From positions 1 through 23,518 of the IMG/VR virus record IMGVR_UViG_3300025082_000073: a stretch of DNA of 23,518 nt; one strand, given 5' to 3'. This document shows positions 14,864-20,786 of the stretch, in pieces. Within the stretch, counting starts at the first letter, position 1, and every line of letters starts with the position of its first letter. The notes below the pieces were generated by a model that was not told where the DNA came from, did not search any database, and worked only from the letters and a program-made list of their open reading frames with translations. This DNA comes from a virus. The position numbers and the translations under genes are program-made.

Positions 14864-16638
14864 AATGTGGATTCAATAAGGGCAGGTTGTTGTTGGAAAG
14901 CTTGTTGAATTTGTGCTCCTGCTGGTGATTGAGATGGTACTTGAGGAGGAACACCACCTTCGAATGCTTCAGCATTTTCTCCAGTAAGAGCTATTATCCT
15001 TTCAAGTACTATGTCAGCTCTTGGATCTTGCTTGGAAGAAAGGATATTAAATAGATTTGTAAGTGTTTCAATCTTCTTAGGGATATCCATTGATTCACCT
15101 GTAATTATTAAATCAGTTGAAGCTTTAACACTATCATAGAAGGCTCTAGGGATCTTTGTAAAGATTTCTTTCTTCTCATTGATACCCTGCTCTATCTTAG
15201 CTCTAATCTCTTCAGCTAGAGGAATCTTACCATTAAGAAGTACCTTCTTTATCTCATCGTTAGCATGTATTTTGATAAGAGTTTTCTTTAGAAGTTCAAC
15301 ACCCTCTTCACTAGCAAATAAAGCAAGTGTATGTTCAGCTCTGTTTTGTTTTTTAAATACTGGAAGTAAGAGGTTATTAACTACTCTCTTGAAGAATAAT
15401 CCAAGGTTTTCTCTTTTTAGACCGAAGTGACTATTTACTGCGTTAGTAAGTAAAACACCCAAACGGAAGGGAGTACCAGAAGGTAATGCTTCTCCAGTAG
15501 CTACTTCAAAAGTAAATGACTTCTGATTACTATTTTGATCCCATGAGTTGATAGCTGCTGTAAACTCACCTAGACTTTGAGTAGACATGTTTACTTGGCT
15601 AATTTGACCATTAGGCATAATCTTTACAACTTCACCATCTCTAACGTCTCTGATAAGATTCTTAGCTAATTCAGTATCAGCACTCTGGAAAATCTTTTTA
15701 GAACTCCATAACAAACCTCTACGTCTCATGTTCTCAATCATGTTTCTAAATACCTGATTCTCAAATTGATTCTCTATTTCTCCAACACCTAACCATCTAC
15801 CATCCTGCTTTGTCCAAGCAACTTCTTCATAAGGCCGTTCTTTAATCTCTTCCATGAAAAGTATTGAACCACCAAATTCTTTCTGTCCTTCTACTGGTGG
15901 AGCTTTAACAAGCATAGCCATTGTATCAACTACTCTGTTTTTATCTCCTTCTTCAACTTCTTCACCTTTCCATGCTTTTAGAAAAGATAGTGGAACATGA
16001 CCATAACGTTCATAAACAGTTGTTTTTTCACCAAATTGTAAATCTAATTGATCTATATCCCAGTTTTCCATGTCTTGCATCTCAGCTACAGACATATCTT
16101 TATGTTCTTCAATAACATAGCTAGCTGTTTTTAAGCTCTTAGCGTCTTGTTGGTTACGAAGAGTAAGCATTGGAACTCTTTCTAGTTCAGTTCCAACCTT
16201 CTTTAAGACAGCACAACCGTATTTAGGATAATCTTGTGATATATCATTGATTAGTTGTCCAAATCCATTTTCTTTAGTCCATTGTTTAAATCTTTTACCT
16301 AAAAAATAAGCACCCCAAACAGAGTGTCCATCTTCTGGTACAAATACAAAGTTCTTTGTATCTATATCTACTTGTTTGGAAGCAACATCTGATCTGAACT
16401 TACAGATGTTTAAAAATACTTTATCTAAACCTTCAGAATCTTTTTTCCCACTAAGGAATTGGGAACTATAGTACATCTCTATGGTGTTTAAAGTTTCCCA
16501 TTGAGAGTAAGTGTACGATGTATCATCTCTACCAAGATACTTTGCATTCTTATTATCAGAAGTCTTTGCTATTGTAATGCGGTCTTGAAAGAAACTGGTT
16601 AACTCTACGTCTAATTGTGAAAATATATTGAAACTCAT
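14860..16638 (-). CDS. Portal protein
   Basis: A 592-residue protein just downstream of the terminase genes and upstream of scaffold and capsid, the standard place of the portal. The N-terminal half is alpha/beta with YYSSQFL and WGAYFLGKRFKQW segments. The middle has ENQVFRNMIENMRRRGLLW. A long helical stretch around SGTPFRLGVLLTNAVNSHFG matches the portal wing/stem region. The C-terminus ends in a Gln/Pro/Ala-rich tail from about 565 (QQAFQQQPALIEST) as in many portals. It forms the dodecameric ring for DNA entry and exit. Its ATG follows a hairpin by five nt, with no Shine-Dalgarno site. Confidence 0.8.
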   Translation of the reverse strand: MSFNIFSQLDVELTSFFQDRITIAKTSDNKNAKYLGRDDTSYTYSQWETLNTIEMYYSSQFLSGKKDSEGLDKVFLNICKFRSDVASKQVDIDTKNFVFVPEDGHSVWGAYFLGKRFKQWTKENGFGQLINDISQDYPKYGCAVLKKVGTELERVPMLTLRNQQDAKSLKTASYVIEEHKDMSVAEMQDMENWDIDQLDLQFGEKTTVYERYGHVPLSFLKAWKGEEVEEGDKNRVVDTMAMLVKAPPVEGQKEFGGSILFMEEIKERPYEEVAWTKQDGRWLGVGEIENQFENQVFRNMIENMRRRGLLWSSKKIFQSADTELAKNLIRDVRDGEVVKIMPNGQISQVNMSTQSLGEFTAAINSWDQNSNQKSFTFEVATGEALPSGTPFRLGVLLTNAVNSHFGLKRENLGLFFKRVVNNLLLPVFKKQNRAEHTLALFASEEGVELLKKTLIKIHANDEIKKVLLNGKIPLAEEIRAKIEQGINEKKEIFTKIPRAFYDSVKASTDLIITGESMDIPKKIETLTNLFNILSSKQDPRADIVLERIIALTGENAEAFEGGVPPQVPSQSPAGAQIQQAFQQQPALIESTL

Positions 16639-16643
16639 ATAAT

Positions 16644-16674
16644 AAAAGCCATTTTAAAAACAGTAATGGCTTTT
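16644..16674 (-). terminator. 10-bp AT-flanked hairpin just before the portal start
   Basis: A perfect inverted repeat AAAAGCCATT/AATGGCTTTT with an 11-nt loop. On the minus strand it ends in GGCTTTTATTAT; on the plus strand it is followed by a longer T run, so it may work in both directions. It separates the terminase block from the portal block but lies downstream of the promoter at 16696-16723, so it falls in the portal leader. Confidence 0.65.
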
Positions 16675-16695
16675 TTGCCTTTGTTACTTAAATAA

Positions 16696-16723
16696 AGTAT
16701 ACCAAACTAACTCTGTCTGTCAA
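16696..16723 (-). promoter_or_regulatory. Sigma70-type promoter before portal
   Basis: On the minus strand TTGACA (16718-16723), a 16-nt spacer and TATACT (16696-16701). The boxes and spacer length are the same as in the promoter at 5197-5224. It overlaps the end of the 50-residue gene. A start near 16689 would give a leader of about 50 nt holding the hairpin. Confidence 0.65.
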
Positions 16724-16859
16724 TTACTATCCTTTTATGAGAAGTTATTGTATAAATTATACGATTCTTATCATCTTTCTTGATCTTAATATCCTCGTAT
16801 TCATTTAAATCTCTTATTTCTTCAATAAGCCTCTCCTCTTCGATAGTTAAATTAAACAT
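16707..16859 (-). CDS. 50-residue protein after the large terminase, unknown
   Basis: A small open frame starting at ATG 16859, overlapping the TerL stop region by 8 nt and ending in TAG. The product is charged, with a helical N-terminal half (IEEERLIEEIRDLNEYEDI) and a strand-like C-terminal half (RIIYTITSHKRIVI). The overlap and the amphipathic pattern favour a real gene. Its 3' end holds the -35 box of the portal promoter. No function can be named. Confidence 0.55.
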   Translation of the reverse strand: MFNLTIEEERLIEEIRDLNEYEDIKIKKDDKNRIIYTITSHKRIVIDRQS

Positions 16860-18075
16860 ATCTTGTTTGTGTTATTTTTTCTGGTTTATTCATGTACTTT
16901 AATCCTACCCTTCTTCTCTCTTTAAAAAAGTCAGGAGACATATAGGAGGATAGAGCATATCTTATTGCATCCATTGTATGATCTTGGCCTGGAACTGGTT
17001 TGTTTACAATTTTACCATTCTTATCAGTAATCCAAAGATAATTTCTAAACTCCTTAATGATATTGATACTTCTCTTAGTCATTGAAACCCTTTGATCTTG
17101 AACTAACTGTATTCCTTGGTTAACACTACCAGGACCCTTAACAGAAGGTAGAACATTGTGTCCATAAGAAAGTAACTCATCAATACTCTTTGGTTCAGCA
17201 CTATCAGCAATAGTAAGTACTTTCTCTTGATTTTGTAAAATATCAGCTATATCTTTATTACTTAATCCTTTTTGATAAGTAATTTCATCTAAAATAAAAC
17301 CCCCATTGTATTTATAAACATCTATTATTGTTGTTGGATCATTAGAATAGCCAAAGTCAATACCTCTACGTTCTAATCTAGCTTCATGAGGTATTTCATC
17401 AATTATCTGCCAACCCTTATAAATCTTTCCTTCTACCTCTCCTAGTTTACCTTCTCCGTAAACAGCCCACCAATTCTTATCTTCTTTATGTGATTCTATG
17501 GAATCTATAATACGTTGGTCAAGAACATTTAAACAATCCTGGTAAGTAAGTGTAATAAAATCATGATCCACTCTATCTTTTATCTTATCGTAATACCAAA
17601 ACTCTGTAGTAGGATTCCAATCAAGCCATATATGTTCTTTAGTTCGAACCTCTAACTGGTCATAAATATTATAATGGATATTGTTTGCCTCGTTTATAAA
17701 AAGAACATCTCTTCTAGGTCCATGTGCTTTACCCAGTTTGTCTATGCTAATAAACTTTAAAATTGTCCCTGTATCAAATTTATAAAAATGTTTACTCTCA
17801 TTCCAGTTATCATCATCCCAATAACCTCTATCTAACATGATAGATTTAAAATCCTTTATAGCACCATCTTCTAAGTGAGGGTAACTTTCAGACATCACAT
17901 CCATTTTCTTATTCCTATTACTCTGACCATAATCTATAAGCCAGATTAGAATAGAAATAGTCTTACTTGCTGAAGTACCACCGCAAACAGCTTTAATTCT
18001 CTTTCGTAGTTGAAATATCTTCTGTGTTGCCAGGGTGTCCTGGAAGTTGAATTGTATCGGTAGATTTTCCACCAT
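16852..18075 (-). CDS. terL: Terminase large subunit
   Basis: A 407-residue DNA-packaging motor. The Walker A-like loop is CGGTSASKT (31-39), Walker B is DVLFINEA (123-130), and LDWNPT (151-156) is the coupling region. The C-terminal RNase H-like nuclease shows D240 in RGIDFGYSNDP, D291 in IADSAEPKSID and the late DHTMDAIRYA (365-374), as in PBSX-type terminases. It cuts and pumps genome concatemers through the portal encoded downstream. The ATG at 18075 lies 83 nt inside the TerS gene; no later ATG leaves the Walker A loop intact, so the overlap is probably real. Confidence 0.93.
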   Translation of the reverse strand: MVENLPIQFNFQDTLATQKIFQLRKRIKAVCGGTSASKTISILIWLIDYGQSNRNKKMDVMSESYPHLEDGAIKDFKSIMLDRGYWDDDNWNESKHFYKFDTGTILKFISIDKLGKAHGPRRDVLFINEANNIHYNIYDQLEVRTKEHIWLDWNPTTEFWYYDKIKDRVDHDFITLTYQDCLNVLDQRIIDSIESHKEDKNWWAVYGEGKLGEVEGKIYKGWQIIDEIPHEARLERRGIDFGYSNDPTTIIDVYKYNGGFILDEITYQKGLSNKDIADILQNQEKVLTIADSAEPKSIDELLSYGHNVLPSVKGPGSVNQGIQLVQDQRVSMTKRSINIIKEFRNYLWITDKNGKIVNKPVPGQDHTMDAIRYALSSYMSPDFFKERRRVGLKYMNKPEKITQTRYV

Positions 18076-18415
18076 AGATCGGTGTTCCTAATTCTTTACC
18101 ATCTGGTCCTGTTAGTTCTTGTCTAGCACTAAACCCTTCATTCTTTGCCTTTCTTTCTAACCACCAATTAGCTTGTTGTTTATCACCTTTTTTAATAGCA
18201 TTTGCTACTACTTTCTTAGCTTGAAATTTAATCATATCCTTCAAAGCTTCTTTTCGGTCTATATATTCTGGATTCTCTTCTTGGTATTTATAAAGTGTAC
18301 TTTTGCTAATCTCAGCCAAAAAACAAGCTTCTATATCGCTTGCTCCGTTGCTGAAAGCATCCTCTAATATTCGGAGGGTTTCATCAGTCATTACTGTTGG
18401 TCTACCTGCTGGCAT
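17993..18415 (-). CDS. terS: Terminase small subunit
   Basis: A 140-residue protein from the ATG at 18415. Residues about 10-47 form a helix-turn-helix (LRILEDAFSNGASDIEACFL, then ISKSTLYKYQEENPE), the usual DNA-recognition part of small terminases. A helical oligomerisation part follows (FQAKKVVANAIKKG, QANWWLERKA), and the C-terminus has the common phrase LTGPDGKELG. It recognises the packaging site and recruits TerL. A longer frame reading back to 18526 adds a low-complexity stretch and conflicts with the 44-residue gene upstream. The chosen start is 1 nt after that gene's stop. Confidence 0.85.
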   Translation of the reverse strand: MPAGRPTVMTDETLRILEDAFSNGASDIEACFLAEISKSTLYKYQEENPEYIDRKEALKDMIKFQAKKVVANAIKKGDKQQANWWLERKAKNEGFSARQELTGPDGKELGTPIYGGKSTDTIQLPGHPGNTEDISTTKEN

Positions 18416-18416
18416 A

Positions 18417-18551
18417 CTACTTCTTTTTAGTAGCTCTTTTCTTCTTTGGTTTAGTTGGTTTTGGTTGGACTGAACCTTCTGGTCTAGTGACATTACCACC
18501 ATTGAATGATGGGCTCTTTGGGTCACTATATTTTCTTGATCCTGCTGGCAT
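18417..18551 (-). CDS. 44-residue basic protein upstream of TerS
   Basis: A short gene (ATG 18551, TAG at 18417-18419) placed exactly before TerS with one spare base between stop and start. The N-terminal half is Ser/Gly/Asn-rich (SRKYSDPKSPSFNGGNVTRP) and the C-terminus is a strongly basic tail (KPKKKRATKKK), which suggests nucleic-acid contact. It begins with the same 11 bases, ATGCCAGCAGG, as TerS, giving Met-Pro-Ala-Gly in both. It may be a packaging accessory factor; this is inference from charge and position. Confidence 0.6.
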   Translation of the reverse strand: MPAGSRKYSDPKSPSFNGGNVTRPEGSVQPKPTKPKKKRATKKK

Positions 18552-18561
18552 ATAGTTTAAG

Positions 18562-18840
18562 TTATTTTTGTAATAAAAGTAGAAGTTGTCCTGTTACTAG
18601 TGGAGTAAAGGCAGAACTTTCAATAGATTCTTTTACTAATTTTAAATCTGCTTCGTCTATCTCTAATGTTTTTTCTGTATGAAATTTTTGAGCTAAAACA
18701 AAATTCTTCATCTTATCTTTAGCTTTGGCATCGTTTAACAAAATAGTTGAAATAACCTTACCAACTGTTAAATCTGAATCTGCATCTTTTAGAGGTTTCC
18801 CGTCCAATGTTTTTAACACTTGTGTTAGTTCTAGTTTCAT
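18562..18840 (-). CDS. Conserved small phage protein, unknown function
   Basis: A 92-residue soluble protein. It opens with LDGKPLKDADSDLTVGKVIS (12-31), followed by a helix (AKAKDKMKNFVLAQKFH), an acidic turn with EIDEADL and a leucine-rich C-terminal helix (TGQLLLLLQK). Small proteins of this build, with a DGKP opening and a late DEADL helix, recur in tailed phages without known function. It starts 8 nt after the -10 box of the promoter at 18849-18878, so its mRNA may be almost leaderless. It heads the terminase block. Confidence 0.7.
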   Translation of the reverse strand: MKLELTQVLKTLDGKPLKDADSDLTVGKVISTILLNDAKAKDKMKNFVLAQKFHTEKTLEIDEADLKLVKESIESSAFTPLVTGQLLLLLQK

Positions 18841-18848
18841 ATACGTTT

Positions 18849-18878
18849 ATTGTACTAATAAATTAAAGGGTTTGTCAA
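18849..18878 (-). promoter_or_regulatory. Sigma70-type promoter for the terminase block
   Basis: On the minus strand TTGACA (18873-18878), an 18-nt spacer and TACAAT (18849-18854). The start codon of the 92-residue gene lies only 8 nt after the -10 box. Confidence 0.7.
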
Positions 18879-18886
18879 TGTTTTTA

Positions 18887-18924
18887 TAAACAAAGAATGA
18901 AGGGCTTGATAACGGACAAGCCTT
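18887..18924 (-). terminator. Probable terminator at the end of the GC-rich island
   Basis: Minus strand: stem GGCTTG/CAAGCC with an 8-nt loop (TCCGTTAT), followed by CTTCATTCTTTG. The T-tract is interrupted, so strength is uncertain. It sits just before the promoter at 18849-18878 and would end the tRNA/mini-gene transcript. Confidence 0.5.
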
Positions 18925-18937
18925 ACAAACCGTGCAA

Positions 18938-18971
18938 CAAGCTGGTCTTGAAAGGGGAGGGGACCACCTTG
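18938..18971 (-). other. Hairpin downstream of the tRNA
   Basis: Minus strand arms CAAGGTGGTC and GACCAGCTTG pair at 9 of 10 positions around a 14-nt pyrimidine-rich loop. It lies 3' of the tRNA and has no T-tract. It may be a processing or stabilising structure. Confidence 0.45.
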
Positions 18972-18983
18972 AAGCAGCTGACC

Positions 18984-19057
18984 TGCAAGCGATCGGAGTC
19001 GAACCGATAACCATCGGCTGTGTCTTCAGCCTACTCTTCCAATTGAGCTACGCCTGC
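18984..19057 (-). tRNA. tRNA with irregular anticodon loop, identity uncertain
   Basis: A 74-nt cloverleaf. The acceptor is GCAGGCG/CGCTTGC (7 bp, one G-U) with A73; TA at positions 8-9; D-arm GCTC-AATTGGAA-GAGT; T-arm ATCGG-TTCGACT-CCGAT (5 bp). CCA is not encoded. The anticodon arm GGCTG/CAGCC leaves only a 6-nt loop, AAGACA, without the usual T33, and the variable region has 7 nt. GAC (Val) is the central triplet of that loop, while a GAA (Phe) reading breaks the stem. It may be decayed, carry an indel or be a tRNA-like structure. Confidence 0.75.
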
Positions 19058-19061
19058 AAAG

Positions 19062-19089
19062 TGACAATCAGGGACCCCTGCGATTGTCA
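19062..19089 (-). other. Perfect 8-bp hairpin just upstream of the tRNA
   Basis: Minus strand TGACAATC and GATTGTCA pair perfectly, with a further short AGG/CCT pairing inside. It lies 4 nt before the tRNA 5' end and after the 31-residue gene. It has no T-tract, so a processing signal or weak terminator is possible. Confidence 0.5.
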
Positions 19090-19116
19090 GTCAGGGAGAT
19101 GTAACCACCGTCCTTG

Positions 19117-19212
19117 TTAGAGGGAGTCAGCCCACTTACCCACTCCGAAGTGGATGAGGGCGAGGAACGCTCCGATGACGAGAGCTGTCACGATGCGGAT
19201 GATCTTCCTCAC
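19117..19212 (-). CDS. 31-residue single-pass membrane mini-protein
   Basis: A GTG-started frame with a perfect Shine-Dalgarno AGGAGG (19218-19223) spaced 5 nt from the start. That SD site overlaps the TAG of the 62-residue gene upstream, so translation is likely coupled. The product has a basic head (MRKIIR) and a hydrophobic stretch of about 19 residues (IVTALVIGAFLALIHFGVG), then KWADSL. It is a probable inner-membrane peptide. The role is unknown; a holin-like, toxin-like or membrane-signalling peptide would all fit, none with evidence. Confidence 0.7.
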   Translation of the reverse strand: MRKIIRIVTALVIGAFLALIHFGVGKWADSL

Positions 19213-19221
19213 TGTCTCCTC

Positions 19222-19410
19222 CTAGAGCAAGACCTGCGGTTCGTCGGCGGTGTTCGGCACGATGATCGTCTTCGTCGTGCAGTTAGCACAGACGACGATC
19301 AGACCACTGTGTTCGCTCGACCAGTTACACTTACTGGCCTGGCCTTTCCCACAAGCACAGGCATAGAGCGATCCTACGCCGAATGCCTGGGAAACGTATA
19401 TTCTTCTCAC
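19222..19410 (-). CDS. 62-residue zinc-ribbon-like mini-protein
   Basis: A GTG-started gene with a strong Shine-Dalgarno AAGGAG (19417-19422) 6 nt upstream. Cysteines in CACGKGQASKC and a later CANC make a likely zinc-binding site (residues about 18-43), with a strand GLIVVC before the second pair. The tail is Thr/Ile/Val-rich. Codons are much richer in G/C than in the phage genes around it. A single-domain zinc ribbon of this size may bind nucleic acid or protein; the family is not recognised. Confidence 0.7.
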   Translation of the reverse strand: MRRIYVSQAFGVGSLYACACGKGQASKCNWSSEHSGLIVVCANCTTKTIIVPNTADEPQVLL

Positions 19411-19416
19411 ACCTTT

Positions 19417-19439
19417 CTCCTTATCGCTTGATTGCGATA
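19417..19439 (-). promoter_or_regulatory. Shine-Dalgarno site with adjacent hairpin, before the zinc mini-gene
   Basis: Minus strand hairpin TATCGC-AATCAA-GCGATA (19422-19439) runs straight into AAGGAG (19417-19422), sharing one base with it, followed by 6 nt and GTG. The fold could control access to the ribosome site. The stop TAA of the putative 24-residue leader frame lies inside it. Confidence 0.55.
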
Positions 19440-19495
19440 TGAGGGTTGAAATAGGGTAAACTTTCTCTTAACTCACGAACTTCCAGCTCCCACAC
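19421..19495 (-). CDS. Putative 24-residue leader peptide
   Basis: A GTG-started frame ending in TAA exactly at the Shine-Dalgarno of the zinc mini-gene, the same stop-over-SD layout as the next gene pair. The peptide is rich in charged and Leu residues (WELEVRELRESLPYF). No Shine-Dalgarno precedes it and its start codon is uncertain (GTG or the TTG before it). It could be a leader peptide or chance. Confidence 0.3.
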   Translation of the reverse strand: MWELEVRELRESLPYFNPHIAIKR

Positions 19496-19516
19496 CAAGC
19501 TCGTGTCTTAAATTGT

Positions 19517-19580
19517 TAAAATAACCTACCCGTTTTAATTCACCTGATTAACAGATGAACTAGAGGGGTAGACTATTTTA
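19517..19580 (-). terminator. Long imperfect stem-loop after the 76-residue gene
   Basis: The arms at 19517-19531 and 19566-19580 pair at 13 of 15 positions, with an inner stem TTCA/TGAA plus CTG/CAG around ATTAA. On the minus strand the second arm ends in TTATTTTAAC. It overlaps the stop of the gene at 19573 and marks the edge of the GC-rich island. A terminator or boundary RNA structure is likely. Confidence 0.5.
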
Positions 19581-19803
19581 CTTTTATAAGCCAAATTGGT
19601 TTATAATGAGATGCAAAACTAACCGCACTTTCAAATTGATTACCAGATAAGTGTAAACCTTTTAGTGTCTCTTGTTCATTGTTTGCAACTATTGCATCGG
19701 ACTCCCATAAAAGAAGAATAGCTAAGTCTATTGCCATCCCATAACTTTCACCACAATTCTTTTTACAATGATCTTCCCATTGTTCTTTTTTTAAATCTTC
19801 CAT
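19573..19803 (-). CDS. Small protein, unknown
   Basis: A 76-residue soluble protein. The start is acidic/basic (MEDLKKEQWEDHCKKNCG), followed by a helix-like hydrophobic middle (MAIDLAILLLWESDAIVAN) too interrupted for a clear membrane segment. It has two cysteines and one histidine close together near residues 12-17. It lies after the 44-residue gene and before the island. A possible -10-like TATAAA 5 nt before its ATG lacks a good -35. No family recognised. Confidence 0.6.
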   Translation of the reverse strand: MEDLKKEQWEDHCKKNCGESYGMAIDLAILLLWESDAIVANNEQETLKGLHLSGNQFESAVSFASHYKPIWLIKVK

Positions 19804-19841
19804 ACGATTTTATACTTACTTAATAAATTATTTAGAGGGGG

Positions 19842-19976
19842 TTATTCAAATGGTTGAGACGCAAACCATTTCATTGTTTGATAGTCTTGTTTAGGAGTTA
19901 TCTTGAAAGCAAGACTTAAAAGTAGGGATGCAATAGCTCTCTTAATTTCTCTACCCAATTTCTTTGTTGCTTTCAT
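19842..19976 (-). CDS. 44-residue basic helical protein, unknown
   Basis: A short gene from ATG 19976 to TAA. The product starts with a basic helix (KATKKLGREIKRAIASLLLS), then AFKITPKQDYQTMKWFAS. It fills the gap between the 72- and 76-residue genes in the same direction with 12- and 38-nt spacings. Its amphipathic start could contact nucleic acid or membrane. No function can be assigned. Confidence 0.5.
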   Translation of the reverse strand: MKATKKLGREIKRAIASLLLSLAFKITPKQDYQTMKWFASQPFE

Positions 19977-19988
19977 AGGTATTATTTA

Positions 19989-20207
19989 TTAATCACTTAA
20001 ACCATCAATAACCCCGTCATCAGTAACTTTCTCAAAGTCTGTCTGATCACGTTTTTGTTTTTGTTCTTTTAGCATTTCTTCTTTTGTTTTATCTGCTATA
20101 TGTTCTGATGGTTTTTGTTTTGGCATATACATACTTAATAATAAATCATTTTCCCATTTTCCCATTGCTGCTAAGGAAGTTTTGTAAAAGTCTTCTGATG
20201 AGTTCAT
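19989..20207 (-). CDS. Small acidic/basic protein, unknown
   Basis: A 72-residue protein with a helical N-terminus (SSEDFYKTSLAAMGKWENDL), a Lys/Glu-rich middle (EEMLKEQKQKRDQ) and an acidic end (DDGVIDGLSD). The ATG in ATAATATGA follows the RusA stop by 4 nt. It belongs to the recombination operon by position. No motif recognised. Confidence 0.55.
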   Translation of the reverse strand: MNSSEDFYKTSLAAMGKWENDLLLSMYMPKQKPSEHIADKTKEEMLKEQKQKRDQTDFEKVTDDGVIDGLSD

Positions 20208-20211
20208 ATTA

Positions 20212-20559
20212 TTAAAAGTTACCTATATCAAGTTCGATACGAGGTGAGTTTTTATCGTAATCTTTACTTATTTCCATAAAGGCTATCTGGCTATCATCCT
20301 CCCAAAGTATCCCATTACCAGAGTCAAGAAGAATTTTATTATAATTATCTATATCACGTTTTCTCTTATCTCCAAAATAAAGATAGATTGATACATGCAA
20401 TTTACCTTTCATCTTCTTCCCCTGTGCTTTCATCTCCCACTGATACTGTTCTTTCAAAGCTTTACCTTCTTTTGTCATGTACATACAAGGATGTCTACCT
20501 CTACAAGCATATCTGTATAAACTGTTAGTAGATAGTGGATTACCTTTTAAAACTATCAT
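20212..20559 (-). CDS. rusA: RusA-type Holliday junction resolvase
   Basis: A 115-residue endonuclease. The N-terminal GNPLSTNSLYRY is the usual RusA opening (a G-P/L-x-S-x-N pattern). The catalytic acidic cluster is RDIDNYNK (68-75, D69 and D71) and a later WEDDSQI (86-92). The length matches the family. It cuts four-way junctions made during recombination-dependent replication or packaging. It lies with ERF, SSB-like and NinB-like genes, forming a full recombination module, and overlaps the upstream small gene by 4 nt (ATGA). Confidence 0.9.
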   Translation of the reverse strand: MIVLKGNPLSTNSLYRYACRGRHPCMYMTKEGKALKEQYQWEMKAQGKKMKGKLHVSIYLYFGDKRKRDIDNYNKILLDSGNGILWEDDSQIAFMEISKDYDKNSPRIELDIGNF

Positions 20560-20786
20560 TTTGTTTTTATATTACTATTAAAAGCAACACCTAGTTTATC
20601 TCGACAAACTTTCTTTTTATCATCCCATGTTCCACCTCTCCGAACACAGCTCATTCTTTGTGATTTTTCTTTCTTTGAAAGATTATTAAATACTTGTTTC
20701 CTTGAAAGCAATCCTCTTGTAAAACCACTTAAATTTCTTAATTCAGGTATATCTAATTTTCTTATTTGTTCTTTAAGTTCTTTCAT
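20556..20786 (-). CDS. Small basic protein in the recombination operon, unknown
   Basis: A 76-residue protein rich in Lys and Arg. A helical start (KELKEQIRKLDIPELRNLSG) leads to a C-terminal SCVRRGGTWDDKKKVCRDK with two cysteines around Gly-Gly-Thr-Trp, like a small disulphide or metal knot. It overlaps the NinB-like gene by 14 nt and the RusA gene by 4 nt, so it is almost surely co-translated with them. A DNA-binding accessory role is possible. Confidence 0.6.
   Translation of the reverse strand: MKELKEQIRKLDIPELRNLSGFTRGLLSRKQVFNNLSKKEKSQRMSCVRRGGTWDDKKKVCRDKLGVAFNSNIKTK

Larger units (their letters stand above)
18887..19500 (-). other. GC-rich island with foreign-looking mini-operon and tRNA
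   Basis: Base composition jumps here. Counted by eye, 19141-19200 and 19201-19260 each have 36 G/C of 60 and 19321-19380 has 34, against 13 of 60 in 17221-17280 inside TerL. Two of its mini-genes start with GTG behind perfect Shine-Dalgarno sites, unlike the SD-less ATG starts elsewhere. It also holds a tRNA and several hairpins. No transposase, integrase or flanking repeat is visible. It is either a horizontally acquired cassette or, less likely, an assembly join. Confidence 0.6.

Noticed and set aside
18416-18526. 37-residue N-terminal extension of TerS
   Set aside because: It overlaps the 44-residue gene in another frame, is low-complexity, and TerS-like sequence starts at the internal Met-Pro-Ala-Gly.
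18984-19057. Calling the tRNA Phe (GAA)
   Set aside because: Placing CTGAAGA as the loop breaks most of the anticodon stem; identity is left open.
18932-19431. Plus-strand open frames of 62 and 105 residues across the GC-rich island
   Set aside because: They are antisense to the tRNA and to mini-genes with good Shine-Dalgarno sites; their products look like antisense translation and lack start signals.
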